Shown: in pieces, positions 1 to 8,077 of the stretch
Position numbering within the stretch: the first letter of the stretch is position 1
Layout: each line of letters begins with the position of its first letter
Assembly: GCF_000331305.1 (NCBI RefSeq)
Contig: NZ_KB217483.1
Coordinates: forward strand, 167,534-231,533
Length of the DNA: 64,000 bases
Direction: 5' to 3'
Source of the DNA: Calothrix sp. PCC 7103
Lineage (GTDB): Bacteria; Cyanobacteriota; Cyanobacteriia; Cyanobacteriales; Nostocaceae
Translations under genes and position numbers: made by a program
Notes under the pieces: model-generated
What the model was told of the DNA's origin: nothing
The model's input: only the letters and a program-made list of their open reading frames with translations
Databases searched by the model: none

Positions 1-170
1 TGGCTCAAAAGTTTAAGGCGCCTCTTAGTTGAAATATTATTGACTAAAGCTGCCTGTGATAGCGCTGGGTATCAAAGAAGACTCAGGACAAGAAAGGCTT
101 TTTAAGACTTTCTACCAGGTGCTAGACTTACATAAGGGTGATTACAAAAGTCAATTATATATTTATAATT

Positions 171-440
171 ATGAATGTACGATTTAAAATTTTAGTATCC
201 AAGCCACCTGATGAAGATAATTTAGATAGTTTAAAATCCGCAGCGAAAAGTCTGGCAAATAATCAAGAAAGCATAAATATCCAAGTGAAACGAGAAGGCG
301 AATATTATGCCTTAATCACTGATTTTACTATGAAAGATGCGGCTCAATATCAAGTAGTAGATGAAATCGATAAACAATTTAAATTGTGGATTTGGAATTT
401 TGGATATTATGAAGATAGCATAATTTCATTCCCAAAATAA
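171..440 (+). CDS. Small hypothetical protein (89 aa)
   Basis: A small soluble protein beginning MNVRFKILVSKPP. A GTG at 138 would add 11 residues, but that extension looks like translated AT-rich leader, so the ATG at 171 is preferred. The body is acidic and mixed alpha/beta in composition, with no membrane segment and no recognised motif. The first 137 bases of the window hold no gene. I do not recognise a family. It sits beside a decayed hydrolase and may itself be a leftover. Confidence 0.5.
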   Translation: MNVRFKILVSKPPDEDNLDSLKSAAKSLANNQESINIQVKREGEYYALITDFTMKDAAQYQVVDEIDKQFKLWIWNFGYYEDSIISFPK

Positions 441-511
441 TTTATGACTTACTAAGGGTATCTACACACCCAAATCATTTTGTGGAATTAGTGCTTACGC
501 TAACTATATGT

Positions 512-799
512 TTATTTACTTGTCGCGAGTTGAGTAATTGTACTAGTATACAATGCCATAAATTTTGACTCTTCTATTGGCGCCTTGCTATTATTCCAAG
601 TGGCAACTACACAGTAATTTTTACCATTTTTCGCTTGCAGCCAAGTTGTCATATTTATAACACCAGGCTCAGAACCACCTTTATACGCTACTTTCTGCCA
701 ATTTTTCGGATTTGCCACACCTGGATTAATACTCATAAGTGGTAAATCGGCAACATCGGACATTAATCCACAAAGTTCGGATGCTGTAAAAAACCACCT
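512..799 (-). pseudogene. C-terminal remnant of a class C beta-lactamase-like serine hydrolase
   Basis: Reading leftward, the frame gives FFTASELCGLMSDVADLPLM, then a YKGGSEPGV block and TTWLQAKNGK, ending in a normal stop. The KGGSEPG stretch matches the third active-site (K-T/G-G type) motif of cyanobacterial serine hydrolases of the beta-lactamase fold. The SxxK nucleophile and YxN parts, expected a few hundred residues upstream, are missing. The open frame dissolves near 799 at a junction with unrelated sequence. It is therefore a dead 3' end, not a gene. Confidence 0.7.
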
Positions 800-919
800 G
801 GTGGCTATTACTTCGGAACTCGAAGAGCGTACCGTATTATCAAGTCGGGAAAGGGGATACGAGTTTTAGCTGATAAAACGACTATTTTTCCAAAAGCTGA
901 ATTAAAATGCTTGCCTTCT
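781..919 (+). other. Junction sequence with an orphan plus-strand coding scrap
   Basis: Between the hydrolase remnant and the XRE gene, the plus strand can be read as a short stretch containing GGYYFGTRRAYRIIKSGKG and VLADKTTIFPKAE, without a start codon. It looks coding-like, being basic with alternating hydrophobics, but I cannot name a family. Probably a scrap of a plasmid gene at a rearrangement junction. Confidence 0.25.
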
Positions 920-1270
920 TTAGGAGGCATTTGCAACATTCTTATCTACAGACTGCCCACTTGCAACTCCCTGTTCTCTCTTCTTACGACGACGTTTAGT
1001 TAAACTAAACACCGTAACTGCATCTGCTGGATTCACTGGGTTCGGCAAGTAATCAAGTAAGTCTGCTGGTGCAATAGGTTTATCCAAATCTTGTGCTAGC
1101 TCATTTAAAGCATTGCATAACAAATCTAACGCCACCCCATCCAGTCGTGGCATTGTTTTAGAATTTCTCAGGTTAGACATTGCATTTGTACTAATGTCCA
1201 ACTTACCTGCTAGGTCTACGCCTTTAATGCTGTACCTAGCCATAATCTCTTTGAGTCTCCACCTAATCAA
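920..1270 (-). CDS. XRE-family helix-turn-helix regulator
   Basis: A 116-residue protein with an N-terminal Cro/C1-type helix-turn-helix (about residues 1-60: MIRWRLKEIMARYSIKG, then VDLAGKLDISTNAMSNLR as the helix pair). A Pro-rich linker and a basic tail (KRRRKKRE) follow. The start is a TTG at 1270, chosen because MIRxRLKEIM is the usual beginning of this subfamily; an ATG ten codons in would cut helix 1. It is divergent from the large gene at 1505 and shares a 234-base promoter region with it, so it may repress that gene and itself. Typical of cyanobacterial plasmids. Confidence 0.75.
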   Translation of the reverse strand: MIRWRLKEIMARYSIKGVDLAGKLDISTNAMSNLRNSKTMPRLDGVALDLLCNALNELAQDLDKPIAPADLLDYLPNPVNPADAVTVFSLTKRRRKKREQGVASGQSVDKNVANAS

Positions 1271-1504
1271 AGTTTAAGGCACATGAATTCAACAACTCTA
1301 ATGTACTTGCATCTGCTTATTCTATAAAGCCAAGCCTAAATTGGATATAACCAATCTTAAATTATGTAAATATTTTTTTAGGAGATGTACATATTTAAAC
1401 CTAACATGTAGTAAAATGGCTATATAAATAAAAAGCGAGCGCAACTAAACTTGGCGGAATAGACGCTCGCCTTCTATGTAGACCAAATATTTAAGGTCAA
1501 AACT
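1271..1504. promoter_or_regulatory. Divergent promoter region with a 7-bp hairpin
   Basis: AT-rich region between the XRE gene and the gene at 1505. It holds an inverted repeat, GCGAGCG at 1435-1441 and CGCTCGC at 1464-1470, in the leader of the 1505 gene, placed as an attenuator or operator would be. An operator for the XRE protein is expected here but I cannot single one out. Confidence 0.35.
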
Positions 1505-3028
1505 ATGATGACACACAAACAAAGTATTGGCGTAGTACAATTTAACTCACAAGCCGACACAATTGTACCTTTTGTACTATCGTACAACTTCGATTACAGT
1601 CAATTTGACAAAGCCGAACTACAAAGCAAAGCTAAAAGCACTCTCTCGAACTTCTTAGGTTTTGTCCGTTCCTCTTTCGACGGTTTACTTTCTATCGGGC
1701 AAGCATTACAGGATTTTTATTTTGAATGTTTACAAGAATGTCCAAATGGTAAGAAAGTCTTTTCTGACTGGCTCGGTAGCGATGACTTTGGCGCGACAAA
1801 ACATTTTGCAACCTCAGCAATGTCCATATGGGCTTGGTATGAAAAGCTTCCCTCAAGAGTACAGCGTTTAGTGCGTCAAAATGTCCAAAATTGGAGCGTA
1901 TCAGCACTTCGCCAGTTAAGCAAGGTCAGTACTGATTTAGTAAAAGAATTAGTAGGCACAGGAAAGAAAACAGCACAACAAGTGAAGAAGAGTGGGGGAG
2001 GGGGAGTTCATGAGAGTGGGAGAGAAAGAGAGAAGGAACACAGAGAAGTAGAGAATAGCGAAAAGTCTATGTTAACTTCCTCCAATTCCCCCACTCCCCC
2101 ACTCACCCCTTCACCCACTCCCTCCCTTCGTCCAGGAGTACGAATCATAGTAATAAATGACGATATGGGTTGGAATGGGCACAGCGGCATCATTATGTCG
2201 AAGAGTGAAGATAATTTTTGGGTTTTGCTTGACCACACAGTAGCCCAAGGCATGGATGTAAGAAAATTGCTCAAACCAGACCAAATACAGCTAGAAGTTC
2301 AACAGTTAGTCAAGAAGCCAGCTTCTAAACAGGAATATTTTACGAATGCTGAGGTAGAAGAAAAAATAGCCCAAGCTTTGGCACAACGAGATAGAGAAAA
2401 AGCCGAGTCAGACCAAGGACGGTTTATAGAAATTAGGGACGCAGCGCAACAAGCAGTGAAGCGCGAACTTATAGTAGCCGAACAGCATATTGAAAAACTG
2501 GCACAAGCAAAACAATCATTAATTGAGCAACTCACTGCAAAAGAACAGGAACTCCAATCTGTCCGCGCGCTACAAATCGAAAACCAACAACTAGAACAAC
2601 GAGTTGCAGAGTTAGAAAAAGCTTTAGTTGGCGCCAGTGCAAATAACTGGGGTAACACTTTTAACGCCCAAGCTGCGAAAGTTGTTAACTCAGACCTAGA
2701 AAAAACTATTGCACCGCTAATGGCGAAAGTCGAGCGTTTACAAAATGTTGTCGAATTAAAAGATAAAGAATTAACTCAACTAAGGGCAATTGGTATCAAG
2801 CAACAAGAAGAGCTAAAAGCATTACAACAAAACACGGTATCGGCGCCTGATTATGAAGAAGTTATCACAACATTTGGAGAAGTAGGTCAAAGCTTAGGTT
2901 GGCACGGTTGGGGGCGCCGAGGTTATCGCTCAGAAGATGGAACGTTACACACTGGTATTGATGCACTTGCTGCTTTTATCTCAGATTTAACCCATTCTGA
3001 TAACCTATGTCCCGAAGTTGCGTTTTAA
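1505..3028 (+). CDS. Plasmid-type protein with N-terminal helical domain and long coiled coil
   Basis: 507 residues. Residues about 30-150 form a helical domain with the pattern LLSIGQALQDF...FSDWLGSDDFGAT..FA.SAMSIW, which resembles DUF3102-type domains of plasmid and phage proteins (my comparison from memory). Residues about 165-205 are a low-complexity Ser/Pro/Arg stretch made by a DNA hairpin insert. Residues about 205-260 are a small beta domain (PGVRIIVINDDMGWNGHSG). From about 270 to 450 there is a continuous coiled coil rich in Q, E, K and L. A conserved-looking C-terminus (GWHGWGRRGYRSEDG) follows. The gene is divergent from the XRE gene. Role unknown; segregation or DNA binding would fit the architecture but is inference. 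Confidence 0.65.
   Translation: MMTHKQSIGVVQFNSQADTIVPFVLSYNFDYSQFDKAELQSKAKSTLSNFLGFVRSSFDGLLSIGQALQDFYFECLQECPNGKKVFSDWLGSDDFGATKHFATSAMSIWAWYEKLPSRVQRLVRQNVQNWSVSALRQLSKVSTDLVKELVGTGKKTAQQVKKSGGGGVHESGREREKEHREVENSEKSMLTSSNSPTPPLTPSPTPSLRPGVRIIVINDDMGWNGHSGIIMSKSEDNFWVLLDHTVAQGMDVRKLLKPDQIQLEVQQLVKKPASKQEYFTNAEVEEKIAQALAQRDREKAESDQGRFIEIRDAAQQAVKRELIVAEQHIEKLAQAKQSLIEQLTAKEQELQSVRALQIENQQLEQRVAELEKALVGASANNWGNTFNAQAAKVVNSDLEKTIAPLMAKVERLQNVVELKDKELTQLRAIGIKQQEELKALQQNTVSAPDYEEVITTFGEVGQSLGWHGWGRRGYRSEDGTLHTGIDALAAFISDLTHSDNLCPEVAF
1984..2130. repeat. Polypurine/polypyrimidine inverted element inserted in frame
   Basis: A purine run (GTGGGGGAGGGGGAGTT and following GAGAGTGGGAGAG) is followed about 60 bases later by its approximate complement (CCCCCACTCCCCCACT). 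The insert keeps the reading frame of the 1505 gene and encodes the low-complexity linker. A similar purine/pyrimidine pair lies at 47550-47685. Confidence 0.6.
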
Positions 3029-3155
3029 ACTGGCGCCCCTTTATAAAGTCAAAAGATAAAAGGCAAAAGTCAAAAGTCAATATTTCATTGATTTATAAAC
3101 TTTCAAGCTTTTTTTCTTTCTTTTACCTTTTCACTTTTTACTTTTTACTTGTTAC
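3029..3155. repeat. AT-rich inverted short-repeat spacer
   Basis: Purine-rich copies of CAAAAGTCAAAAG near 3048-3080 are mirrored by TTTTTACTTTTTACTT near 3122-3150, giving an imperfect hairpin after the 1505 gene. This kind of short repeat is common between cyanobacterial genes and may act as a transcript end. Confidence 0.4.
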
Positions 3156-3551
3156 ATGCAATGTGAAGAAAAGCAATCTCACCGTGCTAAAGTTCCGCGT
3201 TGGTTGATGAAATTTATCTTGTCCCAAGTACAAGAGCAACTAAATAACCAGCGAATATTTTTAGCACTCCTTGAACCAATGGCGCCATCTGAGTGGTGCC
3301 TGATATGGATTCCCATTATTCATCCAGGTGTCGAACTCCCTTATCAAGGAGAAAGGAGTCCTCATGGGTATATGAAAGCATGTACTACAACGTTGTCAAC
3401 TTTGACAGGATACAACGAAAGAACTATAGAAGGGTGGTTTTATGGCAAACCCTACCATTACTCGGTAGGAATTTTGCTACGATGCTTTCATCTAATTTTT
3501 CAACTGCAACAAAAGTTAAAAAACTCTCATCCGATGTCAAACATGAAGTAG
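3156..3551 (+). CDS. Conserved cyanobacterial plasmid protein, paralogue of the gene at 41612
   Basis: 131 residues. It shares VPRWLMKFI, an LLEPMAPSEWCLIWIP block, GYMKAC, LTGYNERTIEGWFYGKPYHY and SVGILLRCFHLIF with the protein at 41612-41986. The block TGYNxRTIExWFYGK looks like a DNA-contacting helix followed by a loop, so a small DNA-binding protein is possible, but I know no named family. The start at 3156 is kept because it includes the PRWLxKFI motif also present in the paralogue. The two copies differ at many positions, so they are old paralogues rather than a recent duplication. Confidence 0.65.
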   Translation: MQCEEKQSHRAKVPRWLMKFILSQVQEQLNNQRIFLALLEPMAPSEWCLIWIPIIHPGVELPYQGERSPHGYMKACTTTLSTLTGYNERTIEGWFYGKPYHYSVGILLRCFHLIFQLQQKLKNSHPMSNMK

Positions 3552-3575
3552 TAAACTATACAAGTATTCATTTTC

Positions 3576-3848
3576 TTAATCAGAAAAATAATCAACTCTA
3601 ATATCTCTCCAAATATCAGAAACCTGCCACCCTGAGTTGCTGATAGATTGAACTATGGGGTTATCACGCGCTGAAATATAATTGGACTCTTGATTTTGTG
3701 TAACTATTGGTTTAAGCTCCAGATTAACTACCGGAACATCTTTAGTGTCCGGTTGAATGTTTTGTTTTTCATCCTCCATTCTTTTGATTTTAAGGAGAAG
3801 TTGCTGGTCAGATTTTCTGATTAAAGTCATATTTCGATTTAGCACCAA
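3576..3848 (-). CDS. Hypothetical protein (90 aa)
   Basis: A charged protein with an N-terminal Lys/Arg-rich helix (RKSDQQLLLKIKRMEDEKQ), a Pro/Val-rich middle and a C-terminus SNSGWQVSDIWRDIRVDYF. An internal ATG at 3830 (MTLIRK) is an equally good start. It is convergent with the gene ending at 3551. No family recognised; coding status is moderate. Confidence 0.4.
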   Translation of the reverse strand: MVLNRNMTLIRKSDQQLLLKIKRMEDEKQNIQPDTKDVPVVNLELKPIVTQNQESNYISARDNPIVQSISNSGWQVSDIWRDIRVDYFSD

Positions 3849-4067
3849 GAATCAGATTGAACTTGTACACCTATGAAAATAGAGATTAATTATTACACAT
3901 TCCAGCATCACATAAAACACAGGCACCTGGAAACAGTTACAAATAGTAATACATAAGCTTATCTGTATCGGCGCCTAATATCGCGCGCAAGCTTTAATTG
4001 CCTGCTACACATACATAATCTGTATAAGGAAAGTTGGCAAATAATTAAATATTTGTTAAAACATTAA
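3849..4067. other. No gene seen
   Basis: AT-rich spacer holding one GGCGCC (near 3969) and one GCGCGC site. I see no coding or RNA signal. Confidence 0.5.
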
Positions 4068-4145
4068 GTGCTGCAACTAACGATACTCGTGTCCTATTTG
4101 ACTACAACGGCACCGCCAACTGTGAGTGCCTTCCTTGACCTCGAC

Positions 4146-4226
4146 TTAAGGCAATACCAATCCGAGGCGATATCTCAAACCTATCAACACTTTGAGTCCG
4201 GCCTATGTTCAGTTTACGTCGTGTTT
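4146..4226 (+). pseudogene. Possible N-terminal scrap of a DEAD/DEAH helicase
   Basis: In an otherwise non-coding region the frame reads LRQYQSEAISQTYQHFESGL, which resembles the Q-motif-like start of type III restriction/DEAD helicases (LRxYQxEAIxxxxxHF). The Walker A motif that should follow is absent and the frame ends within 25 codons. The match is short, so this is a weak call. Confidence 0.3.
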
Positions 4227-4261
4227 AATTACAAAGCACGAAGAAAAATTGAAAGGATTTC

Positions 4262-4830
4262 TCGAACGGCAAAAGATGCCCTTCGGTAGAATAGTCGTAA
4301 ACCACTTATGGTACATAGCGTGTTAACTTAATAGTACTATTGTTTTATACCTGATTCCTGATAGATATTTTTAAGGCTTGCAATCCAGTTTCACTGGCGC
4401 CGTTTATTTTTACTGTTGGCGCCACCTACACGAAAACACAGCTCTTCGCAGCATCGGCAACCAAGAATAATACATGTTTTTGTACTATTAAAGCATTTAT
4501 TAGAGTGGCGCCATTACCAAGTCTGAATAACGTTAAACTGTTATTTTGCCAATCAATTAGGGAATTATAAGAAGTGTAGATTAATAAAACCACTTTCTTG
4601 AAAATGTCTCTTCAAATACATTTATCATACGCAAAGCATTAACGATAGTGACCTCAATTTTATTTTTAATCAATTTCTATTAATACTTAAATACTATATA
4701 GTAAGTGTCTGACGAGGCGCCTTTTATTTATATGCTAGTCAGTTGAGTAAAAACTAGACTATAGTCCAAGTTTTCTACGTCGGTAGTCTAGGTATCATTT
4801 AACGAAAATGCCTCAAAATAAATACAAGAC
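4262..4830. repeat. Dispersed palindromic repeat family, copy A (with long flanks)
   Basis: Begins with the family core CGAACGGCA...TGCCCTTCGGTAG (4263-4289). Downstream is a conserved block around 4345-4425 (TGATTCCTGATA, then GGCGCCGTTT...TTTTACTGTTGGCGCCAC). A second block at 4748-4824 starts AAAAACTAGACT and ends CTCAAAATAAATA. The same blocks occur in the same order in copy B (14414-14708). No open reading frame crosses the element, so it looks non-autonomous. Confidence 0.65.
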
Positions 4831-5332
4831 TTTTAAACGAAGTCGAAGCGCTTGAAATCGCGTCCAAGTGGAGTAACTGATATTAAAGATGTGCAAGCAG
4901 CTTTAAAGGAAGGCGTGTCGCAGCGCGCGGTTGGCAGATACTGATGAATTTAGATTTTTGAGGAGTAACTATTTTTTGAATGAACAATAGCAACTAAAAC
5001 AAGTCACATTCAAACTATTGTATTGACCAACGATATCGCTTTACCCCCAACATGATTCTAGAAGACAACAAAATGTTGGGATTCGGAAACATTTATTTTT
5101 ACGCGCGCTCGAAGCTGCATCACCTTCCCTTCTTCTTTTGGGGTACAGGCGCTAATCATTTTGTTTGAGAGTTAAAAGCTGCATTTACCATAATTAGCCA
5201 ACTTATAACGGCGCCGCATTGAATTTAGAACGCTTGCGTATCTTTTTGGCGAAATATTTTCGCGTCTTCTCACGGGTATTGGGTCGATTAGACCTGTTCT
5301 AAACATAAGCTTGCTTTGGAGGATATGAACAT
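4831..5332. other. Leader region of the 5333 gene; no gene seen
   Basis: Contains a short coding-like scrap near 4860-4950 (RPSGVTDIKDVQAALKEGV, then two stops), several GGCGCC and GCGCGC sites, and the ribosome binding site TTGGAGGATATG just before the gene at 5333. Nothing else is evident. Confidence 0.4.
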
Positions 5333-7009
5333 ATGTCGGGAAATCAAGATTTTGAAGTAATTAACGATTCTAGGGCATCGGCAGAGGTGAATTTAGAGCA
5401 ATATCCTAGTCAGCCTTATGTACTTTACAAACACGCGGATGCTTCAAGGAAACTGCAACGATGCACGATAGACATTCTCGAATTTTCCTCCTACCTTAAA
5501 GAACAAAAGCGCGTGATGAAGAGAAAAAACTATAAAGAACTAGTTGTATCACTGGGTTTAGAAGGAGAGGACAGGAACTATATAAAAGTAAGCGCCACAT
5601 TTTCTGATTTTGACTCTAAAGATTTAGCTTTAGTTGAACCTGCCACAATATTTTTACTTGCGAAGAGTAGCAAAAAATACCAATCAGTCATTGACCAACT
5701 CAAAAATGAAACTAATATTACTCAACAAAGAGTGCGTGAATTCATCACACTGAATCGTAAAGCTCAGAAAGAAAAAAGCTCAGATACGAATGGTAGTGTT
5801 TGGCGGCAAACCCAAAAAGGTAAGAAGTATTGCCAAATTGGAGCTATCCACGAAGAAGATGAGTTCAGTGGCACGGTCATACAAAGAATTGTCGATGAAA
5901 AAGGTGTTCCTCCCCAAACTGTAGTTAGAAATGCGATGTCACTCGTTCAAGCTTACTCCTCAGCACAGTTGGTATGGGCTAATAATTCGACTGAGTTAAA
6001 CAATGATGACCTAAAAAGCTTCTTTGACGTTGTTAAAATTGATACTCCAAACGGTGTTGAGGCGCCTAACTACAATTCTTCTTGCACAGACACTGAATCA
6101 CAATCACCCAACAATAAAGAACTTCAGAAAGTAACATCGTGGAACGAAGTTGATAACTCGGATGCTAGTCAGCCAATTGTAGTGTGTGATAGTGGCGCCG
6201 CAAAAGAAGTTAATAACGACGTAAATGATTCGGATGTTGGTGAGCCAATTGTAGTGTTTGATAGTGGCGCCGCAAAAGAAGTTAATAACGACGTAAATGA
6301 TTCGGATGTCGGTGAGCCATTAGTAGTGTTTGATAGTGGCGCCAATTTAGAAGTTGATAACGGCGTAAATAATTCAGATGTTAGTGAGCCAGTAGTAGTG
6401 TTTGATAGTGGCGCCGCAAAAGATGTTAATAACTCAGATGTCAGTGAGCCAGTAGTGGTGTTTAACAATGGTGCCGCCAAAGATGTTAATAACTCGGATG
6501 CGAGTCAGCCAGTAGTAGTTTTTAATAGTGGCGCCAATTTAGAAGTTGATAACGATGTAAATAACTCAGATGTTAGTGACCCAGTAATGGTAAGCTCTCT
6601 CGCTGCCGATTCACTATTAGAAGAAGCAGTAATAATTGCGGAGTATCTATCTGGCATTGAAACCTGGTCAGAAGAAGTGGTGGGTGTAATGCAAAATTGC
6701 CCAGACGATTTGAAATCATTATCCTGGGAATTACTTGACTTGGAGCAAAAAGCCCGGATACATGAACTGAAGCGCAAATTCGAGACGCGCGCTACAAATG
6801 TAGATACTAACGAAGAAATATCGAATACAACCTTAAATCAAGACTCTGCTTATAATTTGAAAGTTGGAGATAAAGTCATGTGGGATAACTGTTACCCACA
6901 TTTACAAAGTTGGCAACCATTTATAATTTGTAAGATAGAGGGGAATGAAGCAAAGCTTGATTACTATACCAACTATGTACCTCTAGAGGAATTATCGCTT
7001 GTTGAATAG
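5333..7009 (+). CDS. Plasmid-type protein with seven internal tandem repeats
   Basis: 558 residues. An N-terminal domain (about 1-220) is mixed alpha/beta and charged, with a predicted DNA-protein-like helical stretch (KYQSVIDQLKNETNITQQRVREF). Residues about 270-422 are six full repeats plus one partial repeat of a 20-24 residue unit of the form NSDVSEPVVVFDSGAAKDVN. A helical segment follows (about 425-490). The C-terminal 55 residues look like an SH3/KOW-type barrel (LKVGDKVMWDNCY...KLDYYTNYVPLEELSLV). The start follows a good GGAGG. No known family. It is likely a cyanobacterial plasmid maintenance or surface-display-type protein, but the function is unknown. Confidence 0.65.
   Translation: MSGNQDFEVINDSRASAEVNLEQYPSQPYVLYKHADASRKLQRCTIDILEFSSYLKEQKRVMKRKNYKELVVSLGLEGEDRNYIKVSATFSDFDSKDLALVEPATIFLLAKSSKKYQSVIDQLKNETNITQQRVREFITLNRKAQKEKSSDTNGSVWRQTQKGKKYCQIGAIHEEDEFSGTVIQRIVDEKGVPPQTVVRNAMSLVQAYSSAQLVWANNSTELNNDDLKSFFDVVKIDTPNGVEAPNYNSSCTDTESQSPNNKELQKVTSWNEVDNSDASQPIVVCDSGAAKEVNNDVNDSDVGEPIVVFDSGAAKEVNNDVNDSDVGEPLVVFDSGANLEVDNGVNNSDVSEPVVVFDSGAAKDVNNSDVSEPVVVFNNGAAKDVNNSDASQPVVVFNSGANLEVDNDVNNSDVSDPVMVSSLAADSLLEEAVIIAEYLSGIETWSEEVVGVMQNCPDDLKSLSWELLDLEQKARIHELKRKFETRATNVDTNEEISNTTLNQDSAYNLKVGDKVMWDNCYPHLQSWQPFIICKIEGNEAKLDYYTNYVPLEELSLVE
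6141..6598 (+). repeat. Coding tandem repeat with one GGCGCC per unit
   Basis: Six full units of 60 or 72 bp and one partial unit. The shorter units lack a 4-residue step. Five of the six full units carry GGCGCC at the same place (near 6193, 6265, 6338, 6410, 6528); the remaining one has GGTGCC (near 6470). High unit identity suggests slippage or unequal exchange. Confidence 0.8.
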
Positions 7010-7372
7010 ATAATGTAGAATTTCTGGTTCTTTGGTAATTTGAGGTGCCACTACCTAGTATAGTATTTAAATACTGATAATGAACTGATTCACGAGGCGC
7101 CTTGCATCTTAAACGCAGTATGCGCGCTTTCGTCAAAACTAGCTTTAATACGAATCGACTACAAGCATATTAGTTTGAATTACCGAACGGCAACTGTTGC
7201 CGTTCGGTAAACTACCCACTCGTGCGGCATTTATTTCAATAGTACATACATATGGAATGAACATAAAAGGTGGCGCCGTTTTTACTGTTGGCAGCATTTC
7301 TCAAGTAGTCAGTTGCCTGGTTAAATTAAAATATGAATGAACCGTAACATCAAAAATATTCCTTTCACCTAA
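7010..7372. repeat. Spacer with dispersed palindrome, copy E
   Basis: At 7180-7210 lies the best palindrome of the family: a perfect 15-bp inverted repeat (TTACCGAACGGCAAC) around a single central T. About 60 bases on, GGCGCCGTTTTTACTGTTGG (from 7271) repeats the flank block seen in copies A and B. No gene is visible in this spacer. Confidence 0.7.
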
Positions 7373-7802
7373 ATGGATACCCAAACACGCTCCAATTCCC
7401 CAAACGTTTACTCAATTTTGAATCAAACTCAACGCTTACGAGGAGCGCGATGGAGAGATTAAACCTATTTTAGATGGTTGCTCAACTGGTTTGGTCGCAG
7501 TTAATTGCGAATGAGGAATTTGTGAGAAATACACCTTTACCACCTATTAAAGGTTCGTTTTTCAAAGCTGCTGGACGAGAAGGTTTTCAACGCCACGAGT
7601 GAATTAGCAACCTTGCGTCTGCGTTTAGTTGACCGAAGTTTTGAGCAACTGGAATACTTATGTCCCAGATTCCTCTTACTTAACACAACGGGGAGGAACT
7701 TTTCTATTTGATTCCCAAGGTAATTTAATTTACTCTCATCGCGACCGTGGTATTCTTGGTTTCGCCGAAAATATGAGTAACCCTTTATCCTTTTTACAGT
7801 AA
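7373..7802 (+). pseudogene. Peroxiredoxin-like (AhpC/TSA family) gene with internal deletion and frameshifts
   Basis: The reading starts MDTQTRSNSPNVYSILNQTQ and ends in frame with RGGTFLFDSQGNLIY, HRDRGILGFAENMSNPLSF and a stop, the signature C-terminus of cyanobacterial AhpC/TSA-type peroxiredoxin-like proteins. Between them only scraps survive (LDGC, then PLPPIKGSFFKAAG, then LATLRLR). The whole central thioredoxin-fold core is deleted and at least two frames are used. About 430 bases remain where roughly 700-750 are expected. Non-functional. Confidence 0.7.
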
Positions 7803-7960
7803 GATATTATCCCGATATAGATGAAGAACCCTTCGGCGCCTTGAATGCAGGCACCGCAGCAGAAAATATGACCTACGTCCTATCTGATGGGCAACGCACG
7901 AGTTGGAGTGTTGCTAAAACAGTCTTTGTTTATAATTGTCGCTGCATAAGGGTTTAAGGC
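7803..7960 (+). other. Short orphan coding scrap
   Basis: Plus-strand reading DIDEEPFGALNAGTAAENM, then TYVLSDGQRTSWSV and a stop, with no start codon. It is coding-like but unassigned, and is part of the decayed region. Confidence 0.25.
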
Positions 7961-8020
7961 ATTTATTGAACAAAATCTCTAATGCAAAAGACTTGACCGA
8001 GCTGAACATCTCCCTTAATA

Positions 8021-8040
8021 TATAACAAACGTTCGATATA
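8021..8040. promoter_or_regulatory. Operator-like semi-palindrome upstream of the MFS pseudogene
   Basis: TATAACAAACGTTCGATATA has outer TATA arms and a central AACGTT, giving dyad symmetry. A copy matching 17 of 20 bases (TATAACGAGTGTTCGATATA) lies at 9345-9364 upstream of the Coq4-like gene. Two copies at equivalent sites suggest a shared repressor, for example TetR-type, that is not in this window. Confidence 0.5.
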
Positions 8041-8077
8041 AATAGACCAAACACAATTAGTACAAAAAGCCCATATT

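Noticed and set aside
6169-6777. Long minus-strand open frames of Thr/Ser/Pro-rich repeats
   Set aside because: They are the antisense of the coding tandem repeat in the 5333 gene and have no start signals.
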